Positions 32,084 through 41,194 of a stretch of DNA of 64,000 nt are shown here, one piece after another (the first letter of the stretch is position 1; every line of letters begins with the position of its first letter). Source of the DNA: JACDER01 sp963717765 (GTDB lineage Bacteria > Actinomycetota > Thermoleophilia > Gaiellales > Gaiellaceae); assembly GCA_963717765.1 (NCBI GenBank), contig CAVQWX010000004.1:475298-539297 (forward strand), in the 5' to 3' direction. A model generated the notes under the pieces. It saw only the letters and a list, made by a program, of their open reading frames with translations. It had not been told where the DNA came from and did no database searches. The position numbers were made by a program, and so were the translations under genes.

Positions 32084-33226
32084 GTGCCCGAGAAGCGGTA
32101 CCTCATGACACCGGGGCCGACGCCCGCGCCTCCGCAGGTGCTGGCCGCGCTCTCCGCGCCCGTAATCCACCACCGCGCTCGCGACTACCGCGAGCTCTTC
32201 GAGGCTCTGCTGCACCGCCTCGGCGAGGTCTTCCAGACGCGCAACGACGTGCTCGTCTACACCTGCTCGGGGACCGGCGGGATGGAGTCCGCGATCGCCA
32301 ACGTGTGCTCGCCCGGCGAGCGCGTCCTCGTGGTCTCGGCCGGCTACTTCGGGGAGCGCTTCGGCGAGATCGCGCGCGCCTACGGCTGCGACGTGCTGGA
32401 GCTCCGGTACGAGTGGGGAGAGACTCCCTCGGCGGACGACCTGCGCGAGCGGCTGGACGAGACCGGGGCCACTGTCGTCCTCCTGACGCAGTCCGAGACC
32501 TCGACCGGCGTCGTCGCCGACGTGCAGGCCCTGTCCGCTGCCTCGGGCGATGCGCTCGTCGTCTGCGACGCGATCTCGAGCCTGGGCGCGATCCCGCTCG
32601 AGACGGACGCATGGGACGTGGACATCGTCGTCTCCGGCTCGCAGAAAGCGCTCATGACTCCGCCGGGCCTGGCCGTCGTCTCCGTCTCCGAGGCGGCGTG
32701 GGAGCGCACGGAGCAGGCGAGCCTTCCGCGTTACTACTTCGACTGGGCGCCCGTGCGCGAGGCGCAGTCCAAGTTCGACGCCGCTTTCACTCCGGCGGTC
32801 TCGCTCGTCGGCGGGCTGAACGTCGCGCTCGGGCTGATCCTGGGTGAGGGCTTGGAGTCTGCCTTCGAGCGGCACGTCCGCCTCGGTCGCGCCTGCCGCG
32901 AGGGAGTGAAGGCGATGGGGCTCGAGCTGTTCTCGCCGGACGAGGACCGGTCGGCCGTCGTCACCGCCGTGAACGCGCCCGACGGCATCGACTCGGGCGA
33001 GCTCGTCGCCACGATCCGCGACCGTTTCGGGATCACGCTCGCGCCCGGCCAGGGACCGCTCAAGGGGCGGATATTCCGCATCGGCCACATCGGCTACTAC
33101 GACATCTTCGACATCACCACGGCACTCGCCGGGATCGAGCTGGCGCTCGCGGAGCTGGGCGCCGACATCGAGCGCGGCATCGCAGTCGGGCGCGCCCTGG
33201 AAGTGTTCGAGCACACCGCGGTCTGA
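32084..33226 (+). CDS. Class V aminotransferase (serine/alanine-glyoxylate type)
   Basis: 380 residues. LMTPGPTPAPPQVL at the N-terminus and PLP-binding Lys188 in SGSQKALMTPPG mark the alanine-glyoxylate/serine-pyruvate aminotransferase group. RIGHIGYYDIFD is the conserved C-terminal region. Directly followed by a dehydrogenase-family gene and serA, it probably serves serine metabolism, possibly replacing SerC. The GTG start is preceded by TAGGCT with 8 nt spacing, fitting a leaderless start. Confidence 0.88.
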   Translation: MPEKRYLMTPGPTPAPPQVLAALSAPVIHHRARDYRELFEALLHRLGEVFQTRNDVLVYTCSGTGGMESAIANVCSPGERVLVVSAGYFGERFGEIARAYGCDVLELRYEWGETPSADDLRERLDETGATVVLLTQSETSTGVVADVQALSAASGDALVVCDAISSLGAIPLETDAWDVDIVVSGSQKALMTPPGLAVVSVSEAAWERTEQASLPRYYFDWAPVREAQSKFDAAFTPAVSLVGGLNVALGLILGEGLESAFERHVRLGRACREGVKAMGLELFSPDEDRSAVVTAVNAPDGIDSGELVATIRDRFGITLAPGQGPLKGRIFRIGHIGYYDIFDITTALAGIELALAELGADIERGIAVGRALEVFEHTAV

Positions 33227-33229
33227 GTC

Positions 33230-34111
33230 GTGCTCCGCTTCGGCGTCCTCGGCACCGGTTACTGGGCGGACGTTTGCCATGCCACGGGCCTCGCGGCGCA
33301 CCCTGACGCGGAGCTCGTGGGGATCTGGGGACGCGACCCGGCCAAGGCGGCCGCTCTCGCGGCACGGCACGGCGTCGCGGCCGAGGCGGAGCTCGAGGCG
33401 CTCCTCGAACAGGTCGACGCGGTGTCGGTGGCGGTGCCTCCGGACGTTCAGGCGGAGCTTGCCGTGCGGGCGGCCGAGGCCGAGCGCCACCTGCTGCTGG
33501 AGAAGCCGCTCGCCCTGTCGACCGATGCGGCGGATCGCGTTGCCGAGACGGTCGCGGACGCGGGCGTCGCGTCGGTGGTGTTCTTCCTGCTGCGCTTCCG
33601 CGACGAGGTCGAGACGTGGCTGGCCGATGTTGTCGGCCCGTCCACGTGGGACGGCGGGTCGGCCCTGTTTCTCAACTCGGCCCTCGCGCCCGAGAGCCCC
33701 TTTTCGCACTCTCGCTGGCGCCAAGAGCACGGCGCCCTGTGGGATCTCGTCCCGCACCACGCTGCCGTCCTCATCCCTGCGCTCGGTCCGGTCGAGGACG
33801 TCCTCGCCGCACGCGGCCCGCGCGACACCGTTCACGTCGTCTTCCGGCACGACGGCGGCGCCGTGAGCGACGTCACCGCGAGCCTGACCACTCCCGCGGC
33901 GGCGGGGCGCCTCCGCCTGGAGCTCTGGGGCGAAGCGGGATTCGTCGAGGCGCCACTCGACCTGGACTACCGGGCGCCGTATGCGCGCGCGGTTTCGGCC
34001 CTCGTCTCCGCGGTCGAGACGGGTGTGACCGACCCCTGCGACGCGGCCTTCGGTGCCGAGGTCGTCCGCATCGTGGCTGTCGCCGAACGGCTCGCGGGAG
34101 TGCCGGCGTGA
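33230..34111 (+). CDS. Gfo/Idh/MocA-family oxidoreductase
   Basis: 293 residues. The N-terminal Rossmann fold is FGVLGTGYWADVCHATGLAAH, with the EKPLAL motif near 90 (catalytic Lys). It is somewhat short, with a reduced C-terminal sheet domain. NAD(P)-dependent oxidation of a sugar, inositol or related substrate is expected. It starts 3 bp after the aminotransferase stop and its own stop overlaps serA (GTGA). Substrate unknown; context would allow a serine or phosphohydroxy-acid side reaction. Confidence 0.82.
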   Translation: MLRFGVLGTGYWADVCHATGLAAHPDAELVGIWGRDPAKAAALAARHGVAAEAELEALLEQVDAVSVAVPPDVQAELAVRAAEAERHLLLEKPLALSTDAADRVAETVADAGVASVVFFLLRFRDEVETWLADVVGPSTWDGGSALFLNSALAPESPFSHSRWRQEHGALWDLVPHHAAVLIPALGPVEDVLAARGPRDTVHVVFRHDGGAVSDVTASLTTPAAAGRLRLELWGEAGFVEAPLDLDYRAPYARAVSALVSAVETGVTDPCDAAFGAEVVRIVAVAERLAGVPA

Positions 34112-35682
34112 GCCGCAGGGTCCTCGTCCGCGAGAAGATCGCCGACGCCGGAGTCGAGCTCCTGCGAGAGCGGTTCGACGTCGACGTCGACGCGAACGGT
34201 GATCTCGCCGAGAGGATCGGCGAGTACGACGCGATCATCATCCGCTCGGCGACGAAGCTGACTTCCGACCTGATCGAGCGGGCCGACCGGCTGAAGGTGA
34301 TCGGGCGCGCGGGCGTGGGGGTGGACAACGTCGACGTCGAGGCCGCCACGCGCCGCGGGATCGTGGTCGCCAACGCGCCCGAGTCCACCGTCATCTCCGC
34401 GGCCGAGCACGCGATCGGCCTGCTGCTCGCACTCTCGCGGAACATCCCGCAGGCGCACGCCGCTCTGAAGGAGGGGCGCTGGGAGCGCTCCCGCTACGGC
34501 GGGCTCGAGCTGGCGGACAAGACGCTGGGCGTGCTCGGCTTCGGCCGCATCGGTCAGCAGGTCGCGCGGCGAGCCGCCGGCCTGCAGATGCGCGTGGTCG
34601 CCTACGACCCCTTCGTGTCGAAGGAACGGTTCCGGGAATTGGGCGTCGAGCGCGCCGATTCACAGGACGACGTCCTCGCGCAGGCTGACTTCGTCACCCT
34701 GCACCTTCCGCTCACGCCGCAGACGCGCGGCGCGGTCGGCGCGGAGGCGTTCGCGCGCATGAAGCCAGGCGCACGCATCGTCAACGCGGCGCGAGGCGAG
34801 CTGCTGGACGAGGCCGCGCTGGAACACGCGCTTCGCTCGGGCCACGTCGCCGGAGCAGCCCTGGACGTCTTCTCCGCCGAGCCGTACTCCGGCCCGTTGC
34901 TCGAGCTGGACAACGTCGTCGTCACGCCGCATCTCGCCGCCTCCACCGAGGAGGCGCAGGACCGGGCCGGCGTGATCGTCGCCCAGCAGGTGGCGGCCGC
35001 GCTCGAGGGAGAGCTGGTGACGAACGCGGTCAACATCCCCGTGATCCGCTCCGAGGACCTCGAGCTGCTCGGGCCGTACATCCCGCTCGCATCGGCGCTC
35101 GGGAGACTCGCGATGGAGCTCGCCGGCGGCCGCGCCGATCACGTCGCCCTGACCTACTACGGCGCGCTCTCCTCATACGACACGCGCCTGCTGACGGTGG
35201 CGGCGCTGAACGGCGCCTTCCAGGGTCGGGTCGACAGGCAGGTCAACTACGTGAACGCGCCCGTCGTGGCCGAGGAGCTCGGCGTCGACGTGTCCGAGGA
35301 GAAGCGGCGCTCGGCCCGCGACTTCACCAACCTGATCCGCGTCTCGGTACGGACGAACGGGGATGAAGTAAAGGTCGCCGGCACCCTGATCGGCCGTGAC
35401 GACCGCCGCTGGCTGGTGGCCGCGCTCGGTTTTCAGGTCGACATCGAGCTGTCGCCGCTCATGGTCTTCTTCCGCTACGACGACGTGCCCGGTGTGATCG
35501 GCCGTGTCGGGACCCTGTTCGGCGAGGCGGGCGTCAACATCGCCAACATGGCCGTGTCGCGCAGCCGCCGCGGCGGCAAGGCGCTGATGGCGCTCTCGAT
35601 CGACTCGGCCGCGCCGCCGGAGCTGCGCGAGCGCTTGCACGGCGGAGGGTTCGACGACGTCCGCTTCGTCTCGCTGAAGTGA
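34108..35682 (+). CDS. serA: D-3-phosphoglycerate dehydrogenase
   Basis: 524 residues, the long SerA form with ASB and ACT domains. NAD motif GFGRIG is near 146-151. Catalytic Arg is in NAARGE, with Glu and His in VVTPHLAAST. The intervening domain covers about 320-445, and the ACT domain (451-524: VPGVIGRVGTLFGEAGVNIA) should bind serine for feedback inhibition. It oxidises 3-phosphoglycerate as the first serine-pathway step. GTG start overlaps the upstream stop. Confidence 0.95.
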   Translation: MSRRVLVREKIADAGVELLRERFDVDVDANGDLAERIGEYDAIIIRSATKLTSDLIERADRLKVIGRAGVGVDNVDVEAATRRGIVVANAPESTVISAAEHAIGLLLALSRNIPQAHAALKEGRWERSRYGGLELADKTLGVLGFGRIGQQVARRAAGLQMRVVAYDPFVSKERFRELGVERADSQDDVLAQADFVTLHLPLTPQTRGAVGAEAFARMKPGARIVNAARGELLDEAALEHALRSGHVAGAALDVFSAEPYSGPLLELDNVVVTPHLAASTEEAQDRAGVIVAQQVAAALEGELVTNAVNIPVIRSEDLELLGPYIPLASALGRLAMELAGGRADHVALTYYGALSSYDTRLLTVAALNGAFQGRVDRQVNYVNAPVVAEELGVDVSEEKRRSARDFTNLIRVSVRTNGDEVKVAGTLIGRDDRRWLVAALGFQVDIELSPLMVFFRYDDVPGVIGRVGTLFGEAGVNIANMAVSRSRRGGKALMALSIDSAAPPELRERLHGGGFDDVRFVSLK

Positions 35683-36113
35683 TCTGGGTCGTCGCCCAGA
35701 CGGCGCTGATGTCTGCGGTCGTGGTCTCGTGGTTCTTTCCGCCGTGGGTTGAGGGGACGGCGGCTCGGGTGGTCGGCGGTGTGCTGCTCGCCACGGGCCT
35801 CATGCTCCTCGTGACCGCGCGAGTGGCGATGGGGCGGTCCTTCACCATCCAGCCCCGCCCGAAGGAGGGTGCGGAGCTCGTCACGCACGGGCCCTTCCGG
35901 ATCGTCCGGAACCCCACCTATCTGGGCGCGCTGCTCCTCCTCGCCGGCGCGTCCCTCTTCCACAGCTGGACCGGGCTCGCGCTCACCGGCGCGCTCGCCG
36001 TCCTGTGGGCCGGCAAGGTGCGCGTGGAGGAGCGCTACCTGGAGGAGCGCTTCCCCGCGTACGAGATCTACCGGCGTCGTGTCCGCTATCGCCTCCTCCC
36101 CTTCGTGTACTGA
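35679..36113 (+). CDS. Isoprenylcysteine methyltransferase-like membrane protein
   Basis: 144 residues with about four transmembrane helices. The C-terminal ICMT/PEMT-like motif is visible: LVTHGPFRIVRNPTYLGALL and VEERYLEERFPAYEIYRRRV. Members methylate small or lipid substrates with S-adenosylmethionine; prokaryotic substrates are mostly unknown. The GTG overlaps the serA stop. Confidence 0.82.
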   Translation: MIWVVAQTALMSAVVVSWFFPPWVEGTAARVVGGVLLATGLMLLVTARVAMGRSFTIQPRPKEGAELVTHGPFRIVRNPTYLGALLLLAGASLFHSWTGLALTGALAVLWAGKVRVEERYLEERFPAYEIYRRRVRYRLLPFVY

Positions 36114-36125
36114 TGAAATAGGGCG

Positions 36126-38645
36126 GTGGCTCGGGAGCTTCCGACCGGCACCATCACCTTCCTCTTCAGCGACATCGAAGGTTCGACGAGACTGCTGGAT
36201 GACCTCGGCGCCGAGCGGTACGCCAGGGCGCTGGCGGACCATCGCCGCGTCGTGCGCCGGGCCTGCGAAAGCCGCGGCGGCATCGAGGTCGACACCCAGG
36301 GCGATGCCTTCTTCGTGGCGTTCCCGACGGCACCCGAGGCGCTCGACGCCGCGATAGACGTCCAGCGTGCCCTGGCGGAAGGCCCGGTCCGAGTCCGCAT
36401 GGGAGTGCACACGGGCACGCCGCTTGTTGCGGAGGAGGGGTATGTCGGCGGGGACGTGCACCGGGCGGCCCGGATCGCCGCGGCCGCCCACGGCGGCCAG
36501 GTGCTCGTCTCCGCGTCGACGGCCGCGCTCGTCGAGCCGGCGCTTCTCCGCGATCTCGGGGAGCACCGCCTGAAGGATCTCGTCCGGGCGCAGCGGCTCC
36601 ACCAGCTCGTTGCCGAAGGACTCCGGTCGGACTTCCCCCCGCCGCGGACGCTCGACGAGCGGCTCACGAACCTTCCCGTCCAGTCCGCACCGCTGATCGG
36701 CCGCGAAGGTGAGCTCCGTGAGCTACGCGAGCTGCTCGGCCGCGCGCGCCTGCTCACGCTCACCGGCCCCGGAGGAACCGGCAAGACGCGGCTTGCGCTC
36801 GAGCTCGCAGGCGAGGTGCTGGAGGAGTACGAGCACGGGGTCTTCTTCGTCGATCTCGCTGAGGTCGAGGATTCCGCGCTGGTCGTGCCGACGGTCGCCC
36901 AGGCGCTCGGTCTGAGGGAGCGGGGCGGCGTGTCGCTCGGCGAGGCAGTCGCGGACTACCTCGCCGGCAAGCGCCTGCTCCTCCTCCTCGACAACGTCGA
37001 GCGTGTGGTGGAGGCGGCCCCGGATCTGAGCGGGTGGCTCGCGGTCGCGCCGCGCTCCAAGATGCTCGCGACCAGCCGTGTCGCCCTCCGCGTGTCCGGC
37101 GAGCAGGAGTACCCGGTGCCGCCGCTGCCGGCTGACGCCGCCGTCGAGCTGTTTGCCGAGCGTGCCCGTGCGGTGCGGCCGGACTTCGCGCTCGACGGCA
37201 ACCGAAACGCAGTCGCGGAGATCTGCGCGCGCCTGGACGACCTCCCGCTCGCCATCGAGCTGGCGGCGGCCCGGGTGAAGCTGCTCCCGCCTCCGAAGCT
37301 GCTCGAACGGCTCGATCAGCGTCTTCCGGTCCTGACCGGCGGTACCCGGGACTCGCCCGCGCGCCACCGGACGCTGCGGGCCGCGATCGACTGGAGCTTC
37401 GGAATGCTCGAGCCCGAGGAGCAGGAGCTGTTCGCACGACTCTCCGTCTTTGCCGGGGGATTCACGCTCGAGGCCGCGGAAGCCGTGTGCAACGCGTCGA
37501 TCGACGGGCTCGGCTCGCTGGTCGAGAAGAGCCTCCTGACCCAGCGGGCCGACGACGACGAGCTGCGCTTCGCGCTGCTGGAGACCGTTCGCGAGTACGC
37601 CCGGGGGCGCCTGGATGAAAGAGGAGAGGCGGACGCGCTCGCGGATGCCCATGCCGACTACATGGTGTCGCTCGGCCGGCAGGCCTCCGGAAACGCGCCG
37701 GACGACGACCCGGACGAGACCCGTTTGTTGCATCGCGAGCTCGACAACTTCCGGCGTGCGCGGGCGTGGCTCGATGAGACCGGCGACGTGGAGCGCGAGC
37801 TCCGCCTCGTCACGGGCGCATTCTGGGCCCTATGGACGCGTGCGAGCATGAAGGAGCTCCACGGCTGGCTTGCCGCCGCTCTCGAGCGGGCGCCTGACGT
37901 CGACCCGTGGCTGCGCTCCGAGGTGCTCGGAGCGGCCGCGCTCGCGGCCGCGAACAGCAATCAGCGCGAGCTCGCGAGGGTGTATGCCCGCGAGAGTCTT
38001 GCTTCCGCCCGAGCGCGAGACGACAAGCGCCAGATCGAGTGGGCGCTTCGCGTTCTCAGCTTCGACGAGCCCGACCTGGACGAGCGGCGGCGTCAGCTGC
38101 GCGAGTGCGAGCGGCTCCTGCAAGAGCTCGGCAACGATCCAGGACGGGGCTGGGTGAGCTACCTCCTCGCCCAGACGCTCGAGGCCGAGGAGAAGTTCGA
38201 GGAAGCGCAGGCGACGTTCGAGCAGGCCATCGAGATCTTCAGCCGCCTGGGCAGACGCTGGGAAACGGCAAACGCTGAGATAGCCCTGGCCTACACGTAC
38301 ATCGCCGCCGGCGATCGTGCGGCCGCGCAACCCATCCTCGGGCGCGCCCTGCGGACGGCGATGGAGCTCGATTCGCCGGCGCTGACCGTCGAAGGTCTCG
38401 CGGCGATGGCGGTCGTGCGGACCGAGGCCGACCCCGGGACTGCCGCGCGGCTCCTGGCCGCAGCCGAGAGGCTCGGTGACGAGGCCGGGCAACCTCTGTC
38501 CCTGGAGTTCGAGCGAGGGCTGGTCGAGGAAGCCGCACGCACGATCCGCGCTAACCTCGCGGAGCGGTTCGAGGGCGAGAGCGCCGCTGGCAGGTCGCTG
38601 ACTCTGGACGAAGCTATCGCACTCGCACTGGGCGACGAACGATGA
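36126..38645 (+). CDS. Adenylate/guanylate cyclase-domain protein fused to NB-ARC-type ATPase and TPR
   Basis: 839 residues. A class III cyclase domain (about 1-165) has TFLFSDIEGSTRLL and EVDTQGDAFFVAF with the two metal Asp residues. An AAA/NB-ARC-like ATPase follows with P-loop GPGGTGKT near 214-221 and LLLLDNVERV as Walker B. An alpha-helical TPR-like region covers about 480-800. No C-terminal LuxR HTH is present, unlike similar STAND regulators. It may make cAMP in response to a signal sensed by the ATPase/TPR part. The substrate-specifying residues were not tested. The stop overlaps the next gene (ATGA). Confidence 0.85.
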   Translation: MARELPTGTITFLFSDIEGSTRLLDDLGAERYARALADHRRVVRRACESRGGIEVDTQGDAFFVAFPTAPEALDAAIDVQRALAEGPVRVRMGVHTGTPLVAEEGYVGGDVHRAARIAAAAHGGQVLVSASTAALVEPALLRDLGEHRLKDLVRAQRLHQLVAEGLRSDFPPPRTLDERLTNLPVQSAPLIGREGELRELRELLGRARLLTLTGPGGTGKTRLALELAGEVLEEYEHGVFFVDLAEVEDSALVVPTVAQALGLRERGGVSLGEAVADYLAGKRLLLLLDNVERVVEAAPDLSGWLAVAPRSKMLATSRVALRVSGEQEYPVPPLPADAAVELFAERARAVRPDFALDGNRNAVAEICARLDDLPLAIELAAARVKLLPPPKLLERLDQRLPVLTGGTRDSPARHRTLRAAIDWSFGMLEPEEQELFARLSVFAGGFTLEAAEAVCNASIDGLGSLVEKSLLTQRADDDELRFALLETVREYARGRLDERGEADALADAHADYMVSLGRQASGNAPDDDPDETRLLHRELDNFRRARAWLDETGDVERELRLVTGAFWALWTRASMKELHGWLAAALERAPDVDPWLRSEVLGAAALAAANSNQRELARVYARESLASARARDDKRQIEWALRVLSFDEPDLDERRRQLRECERLLQELGNDPGRGWVSYLLAQTLEAEEKFEEAQATFEQAIEIFSRLGRRWETANAEIALAYTYIAAGDRAAAQPILGRALRTAMELDSPALTVEGLAAMAVVRTEADPGTAARLLAAAERLGDEAGQPLSLEFERGLVEEAARTIRANLAERFEGESAAGRSLTLDEAIALALGDER

Positions 38646-39130
38646 CAAGCTGGCCGGAGGAGGTCGAGCGCGTCGCGCGATTCGCGCGCGAAACCGGCGC
38701 CGAGGTGCGGATCGAGGAGTTCCCGGAGGAGACGCGCACCGCGGTGGACGCGGCGAACGCCGTCGGCTGCAGCCTGGCGCAGATCGTCAAGTCTCTCGTC
38801 CTCGACTGCGACGGGCGCCCGATGGTGGCGCTCGTCCCCGGCGACCGGCGCGGCGACCCGCGCAAGATCGCGTCCGCCGTCGGCGCCGAGCGCGCGAAGG
38901 TGGCGGGCCCCGTCCGGGTGCTCGAGGTCACAGGATTCGAGGCGGGAGCCGTCGCGCCGTTCCCCCTGCCGCAGGTCGATCGCATCCTGATCGACCCGCG
39001 CCTGCTCCGGTACGAACGCCTCTGGGTGGGCGCCGGCTCAGATAGGCACCTTGCTTCGATGCCGCCGTCGGAGCTCGTCCGGCTCAGCCGCGCCGAGACC
39101 GCGGACGTGTCCGACGACGCCTCCAGATAA
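38642..39130 (+). CDS. YbaK/ProX-type aminoacyl-tRNA deacylase
   Basis: 162 residues. The family core is AVGCSLAQIVKSLVLDCDGRPMVALVPGD with the conserved lysine in IVKSL, then PFPLPQVDRILIDPRLL and the typical GxGSDRHL ending. These proteins remove mischarged amino acids, often from tRNA-Pro or tRNA-Cys. The ATG overlaps the cyclase stop. Confidence 0.9.
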   Translation: MTSWPEEVERVARFARETGAEVRIEEFPEETRTAVDAANAVGCSLAQIVKSLVLDCDGRPMVALVPGDRRGDPRKIASAVGAERAKVAGPVRVLEVTGFEAGAVAPFPLPQVDRILIDPRLLRYERLWVGAGSDRHLASMPPSELVRLSRAETADVSDDASR

Positions 39131-39143
39131 GATTCTTTCCGCG

Positions 39144-40076
39144 GTGCAGCCGACAGAGAAGATCTGGATGAACGGTGAGTACGTCGACTGGGCGGACGCG
39201 CGCATCCACGTCGGCGCCCACGGGCTTCACTACGGCTCCGGGGTGTTCGAGGGGATTCGCGCCTACGAAACGCCCAAGGGCACGGCCGTTTTCCGCCTGA
39301 CAGAGCACCTCAAGCGGCTCAAGGACTCCGCAAAGATCCTGTACATGAAACTCCCCTATTCGGTGGAGGAGCTCCGCGACGTCTGCCACGAGCTGATCGG
39401 GATCAACGGGCTGCCGGAGTGCTACGTGCGGCCCATCGCCTTCTACGGCTACTCCGAGCTCGGCGTCAACCCGGGGCCGGACCATCCCGTCGACGTCGTG
39501 ATCATGAGCTTCCCCTGGGGCGCCTATCTCGGCGACGAGGGACTGCACAACGGCATCCGCGCGAAGATCTCCTCCTGGCAGCGGGTGGACATGAACACCG
39601 TCCCCCACGTGTCCAAGGCCACCGGCGTCTACCTGAACTCCATGCTCGCCGTGCTCGAGGCAACCCGCGCCGGCTACGACGAGGCGATCCTGATGACCGA
39701 CCACGGGCACATTGCCGACGGCTCGGGCGAGAACGTCTTCACCGTCAAGGACGGCGTGATCTACACGCCCGATCTCTCTGCTTCCATCCTGCCGGGCGTG
39801 ACGCGCGACACCGTCATCCAGATCGCGCAGGATCTCGGTTACCGCGTCGAGCAGACGAGCCTCATCCGCACCGACCTGTATCTGGCGGACGAGATGTTCA
39901 TGACGGGGACGGCGGCGGAAGTGACTCCCGTGCGCTCGGTCGACGACCAGGAGATCGGCCCGCCCGGGCCGATCACGCGCGAGATCCAGTCGGCCTTCTT
40001 CGACACGGTGCGAGGCCGCAGCGAACGCTGGTCGCACTGGCTCGAGTACTCCACGCGCGCGCCCGCAGAGGCGTGA
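39144..40076 (+). CDS. ilvE: Branched-chain amino acid aminotransferase
   Basis: 310 residues, class IV PLP fold. GLHYGSGVFEGIRAYET is the classic N-terminal motif and VSKATGVYLNS carries the PLP Lys near 157. DGSGENVFTVKDG and the YLADEMFMTGTAAEVTPV segment follow. It makes leucine, isoleucine and valine from their keto acids. GTG 39144 is preceded by GATTCT at 7 nt, so a leaderless start is likely. The stop overlaps the next start. Confidence 0.95.
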   Translation: MQPTEKIWMNGEYVDWADARIHVGAHGLHYGSGVFEGIRAYETPKGTAVFRLTEHLKRLKDSAKILYMKLPYSVEELRDVCHELIGINGLPECYVRPIAFYGYSELGVNPGPDHPVDVVIMSFPWGAYLGDEGLHNGIRAKISSWQRVDMNTVPHVSKATGVYLNSMLAVLEATRAGYDEAILMTDHGHIADGSGENVFTVKDGVIYTPDLSASILPGVTRDTVIQIAQDLGYRVEQTSLIRTDLYLADEMFMTGTAAEVTPVRSVDDQEIGPPGPITREIQSAFFDTVRGRSERWSHWLEYSTRAPAEA

Positions 40077-41194
40077 TCCAGGCGACAAGAACGATCCCGC
40101 TTTCGCGGCCCTATCTGGGCGAGAGCGAAGCGAGGGAGGTGCTCGAAGTACTGCGCTCCCGGCATCTCTCACTCGGTCCGGTCGTCCCGCGCTTCGAAGG
40201 GATATTCGCCGAGCGCGTGGGAGCGCCGTACGCGGCCGCGGTCTCGAGCGGAACGACGGGCCTCCACCTCGCGTGCCGGATCGCCGGGATCGGCCCGGAC
40301 GACGAGGTGATCACGTCCCCGTACTCCTTCGTCGCCTCGGCGAACTGCTTCATGTACGAGGGCGCGCACCCGGTCTTCGCGGACATCGACGCGGCTACGT
40401 TCAACCTCGATCCCGCGGCCGTCGAGGCTGCCGTCACGCCCAAGACGCGGGCCATCATGGCCGTGGACATCTTCGGCTACCCGTGCGAGCTGGACGAGCT
40501 GCGCGCGATCGCGGATCGGCACGGCCTCGTCTTCATCGAGGACTCGTGCGAGGCGCTCGGCGCCGAGTACAAGGGGCGCAAGATCGGATCCCACGGGCAC
40601 ATGGCCGTCTTCGGCTTCTATCCCAACAAGCAGATGACGACGGGGGAGGGCGGCATCGTCACGACCGGCTCCGCCGAGGAGCTCGAGCTCCTGGTGAGCC
40701 TGCGCAACCAGGGAAGAGCCGACACCGACGGCTGGCTGGACCACTCCCGCTTCGGGTTCAACTACCGGCTGAGCGACATCCACGCGGCGATCGGCGTCGT
40801 CCAGCTGGAGAAGCTGGACGAGATACTGGGCATGCGCGCCGCAGCCGCGGATCGATACGCGCGGTTGCTCGATGGAGTGGACGGCGTGTCGACGCTTCTC
40901 GCGGACGACGCGAACCATCGCCGCTCCTGGTTCGTCTACGTGGTCAAGCTCGCCTCCGGCATCGACCGCGACCGCCTCATCACCGTCCTGGAGGACCAGG
41001 GAATCCAGTCCCGGCCGTACCTGCCCTGCATCCACCTCCAGACATACATGCGCGAGCGGTACGGGTTCCGCGAGTGGATGTTCCCGGTCGCGGAGGAGAC
41101 GAGCCGGAAGACGCTGGCGCTGCCCTTCCACTCGGCGATCGATCCCGAGGATCAGGAACGCGTCGTTGACGCGCTCCGCAGCGCGATCGCCTGA
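40073..41194 (+). CDS. DegT/DnrJ/EryC1/StrS-family PLP aminotransferase
   Basis: 373 residues. IPLSRPYLGESEAREVLEVL starts the family, with SSGTTGLHLA, DSCEALGAEYKGRKIG and the PLP Lys near 186 in GFYPNKQMTTGEGG. The family transaminates nucleotide-linked keto-sugars for cell-surface glycans or antibiotics. No sugar-nucleotide genes are adjacent, so its pathway is unknown. GTG overlaps the ilvE stop; the 3' end overlaps the convergent PAP2 gene by 43 bp. Confidence 0.9.
   Translation: MIQATRTIPLSRPYLGESEAREVLEVLRSRHLSLGPVVPRFEGIFAERVGAPYAAAVSSGTTGLHLACRIAGIGPDDEVITSPYSFVASANCFMYEGAHPVFADIDAATFNLDPAAVEAAVTPKTRAIMAVDIFGYPCELDELRAIADRHGLVFIEDSCEALGAEYKGRKIGSHGHMAVFGFYPNKQMTTGEGGIVTTGSAEELELLVSLRNQGRADTDGWLDHSRFGFNYRLSDIHAAIGVVQLEKLDEILGMRAAAADRYARLLDGVDGVSTLLADDANHRRSWFVYVVKLASGIDRDRLITVLEDQGIQSRPYLPCIHLQTYMRERYGFREWMFPVAEETSRKTLALPFHSAIDPEDQERVVDALRSAIA

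Noticed and set aside
32069..33850. 593-residue minus-strand frame opposite the aminotransferase and Gfo/Idh genes
   Set aside because: Both plus-strand proteins have clear family motifs; the opposite frame shows only low-complexity residues.
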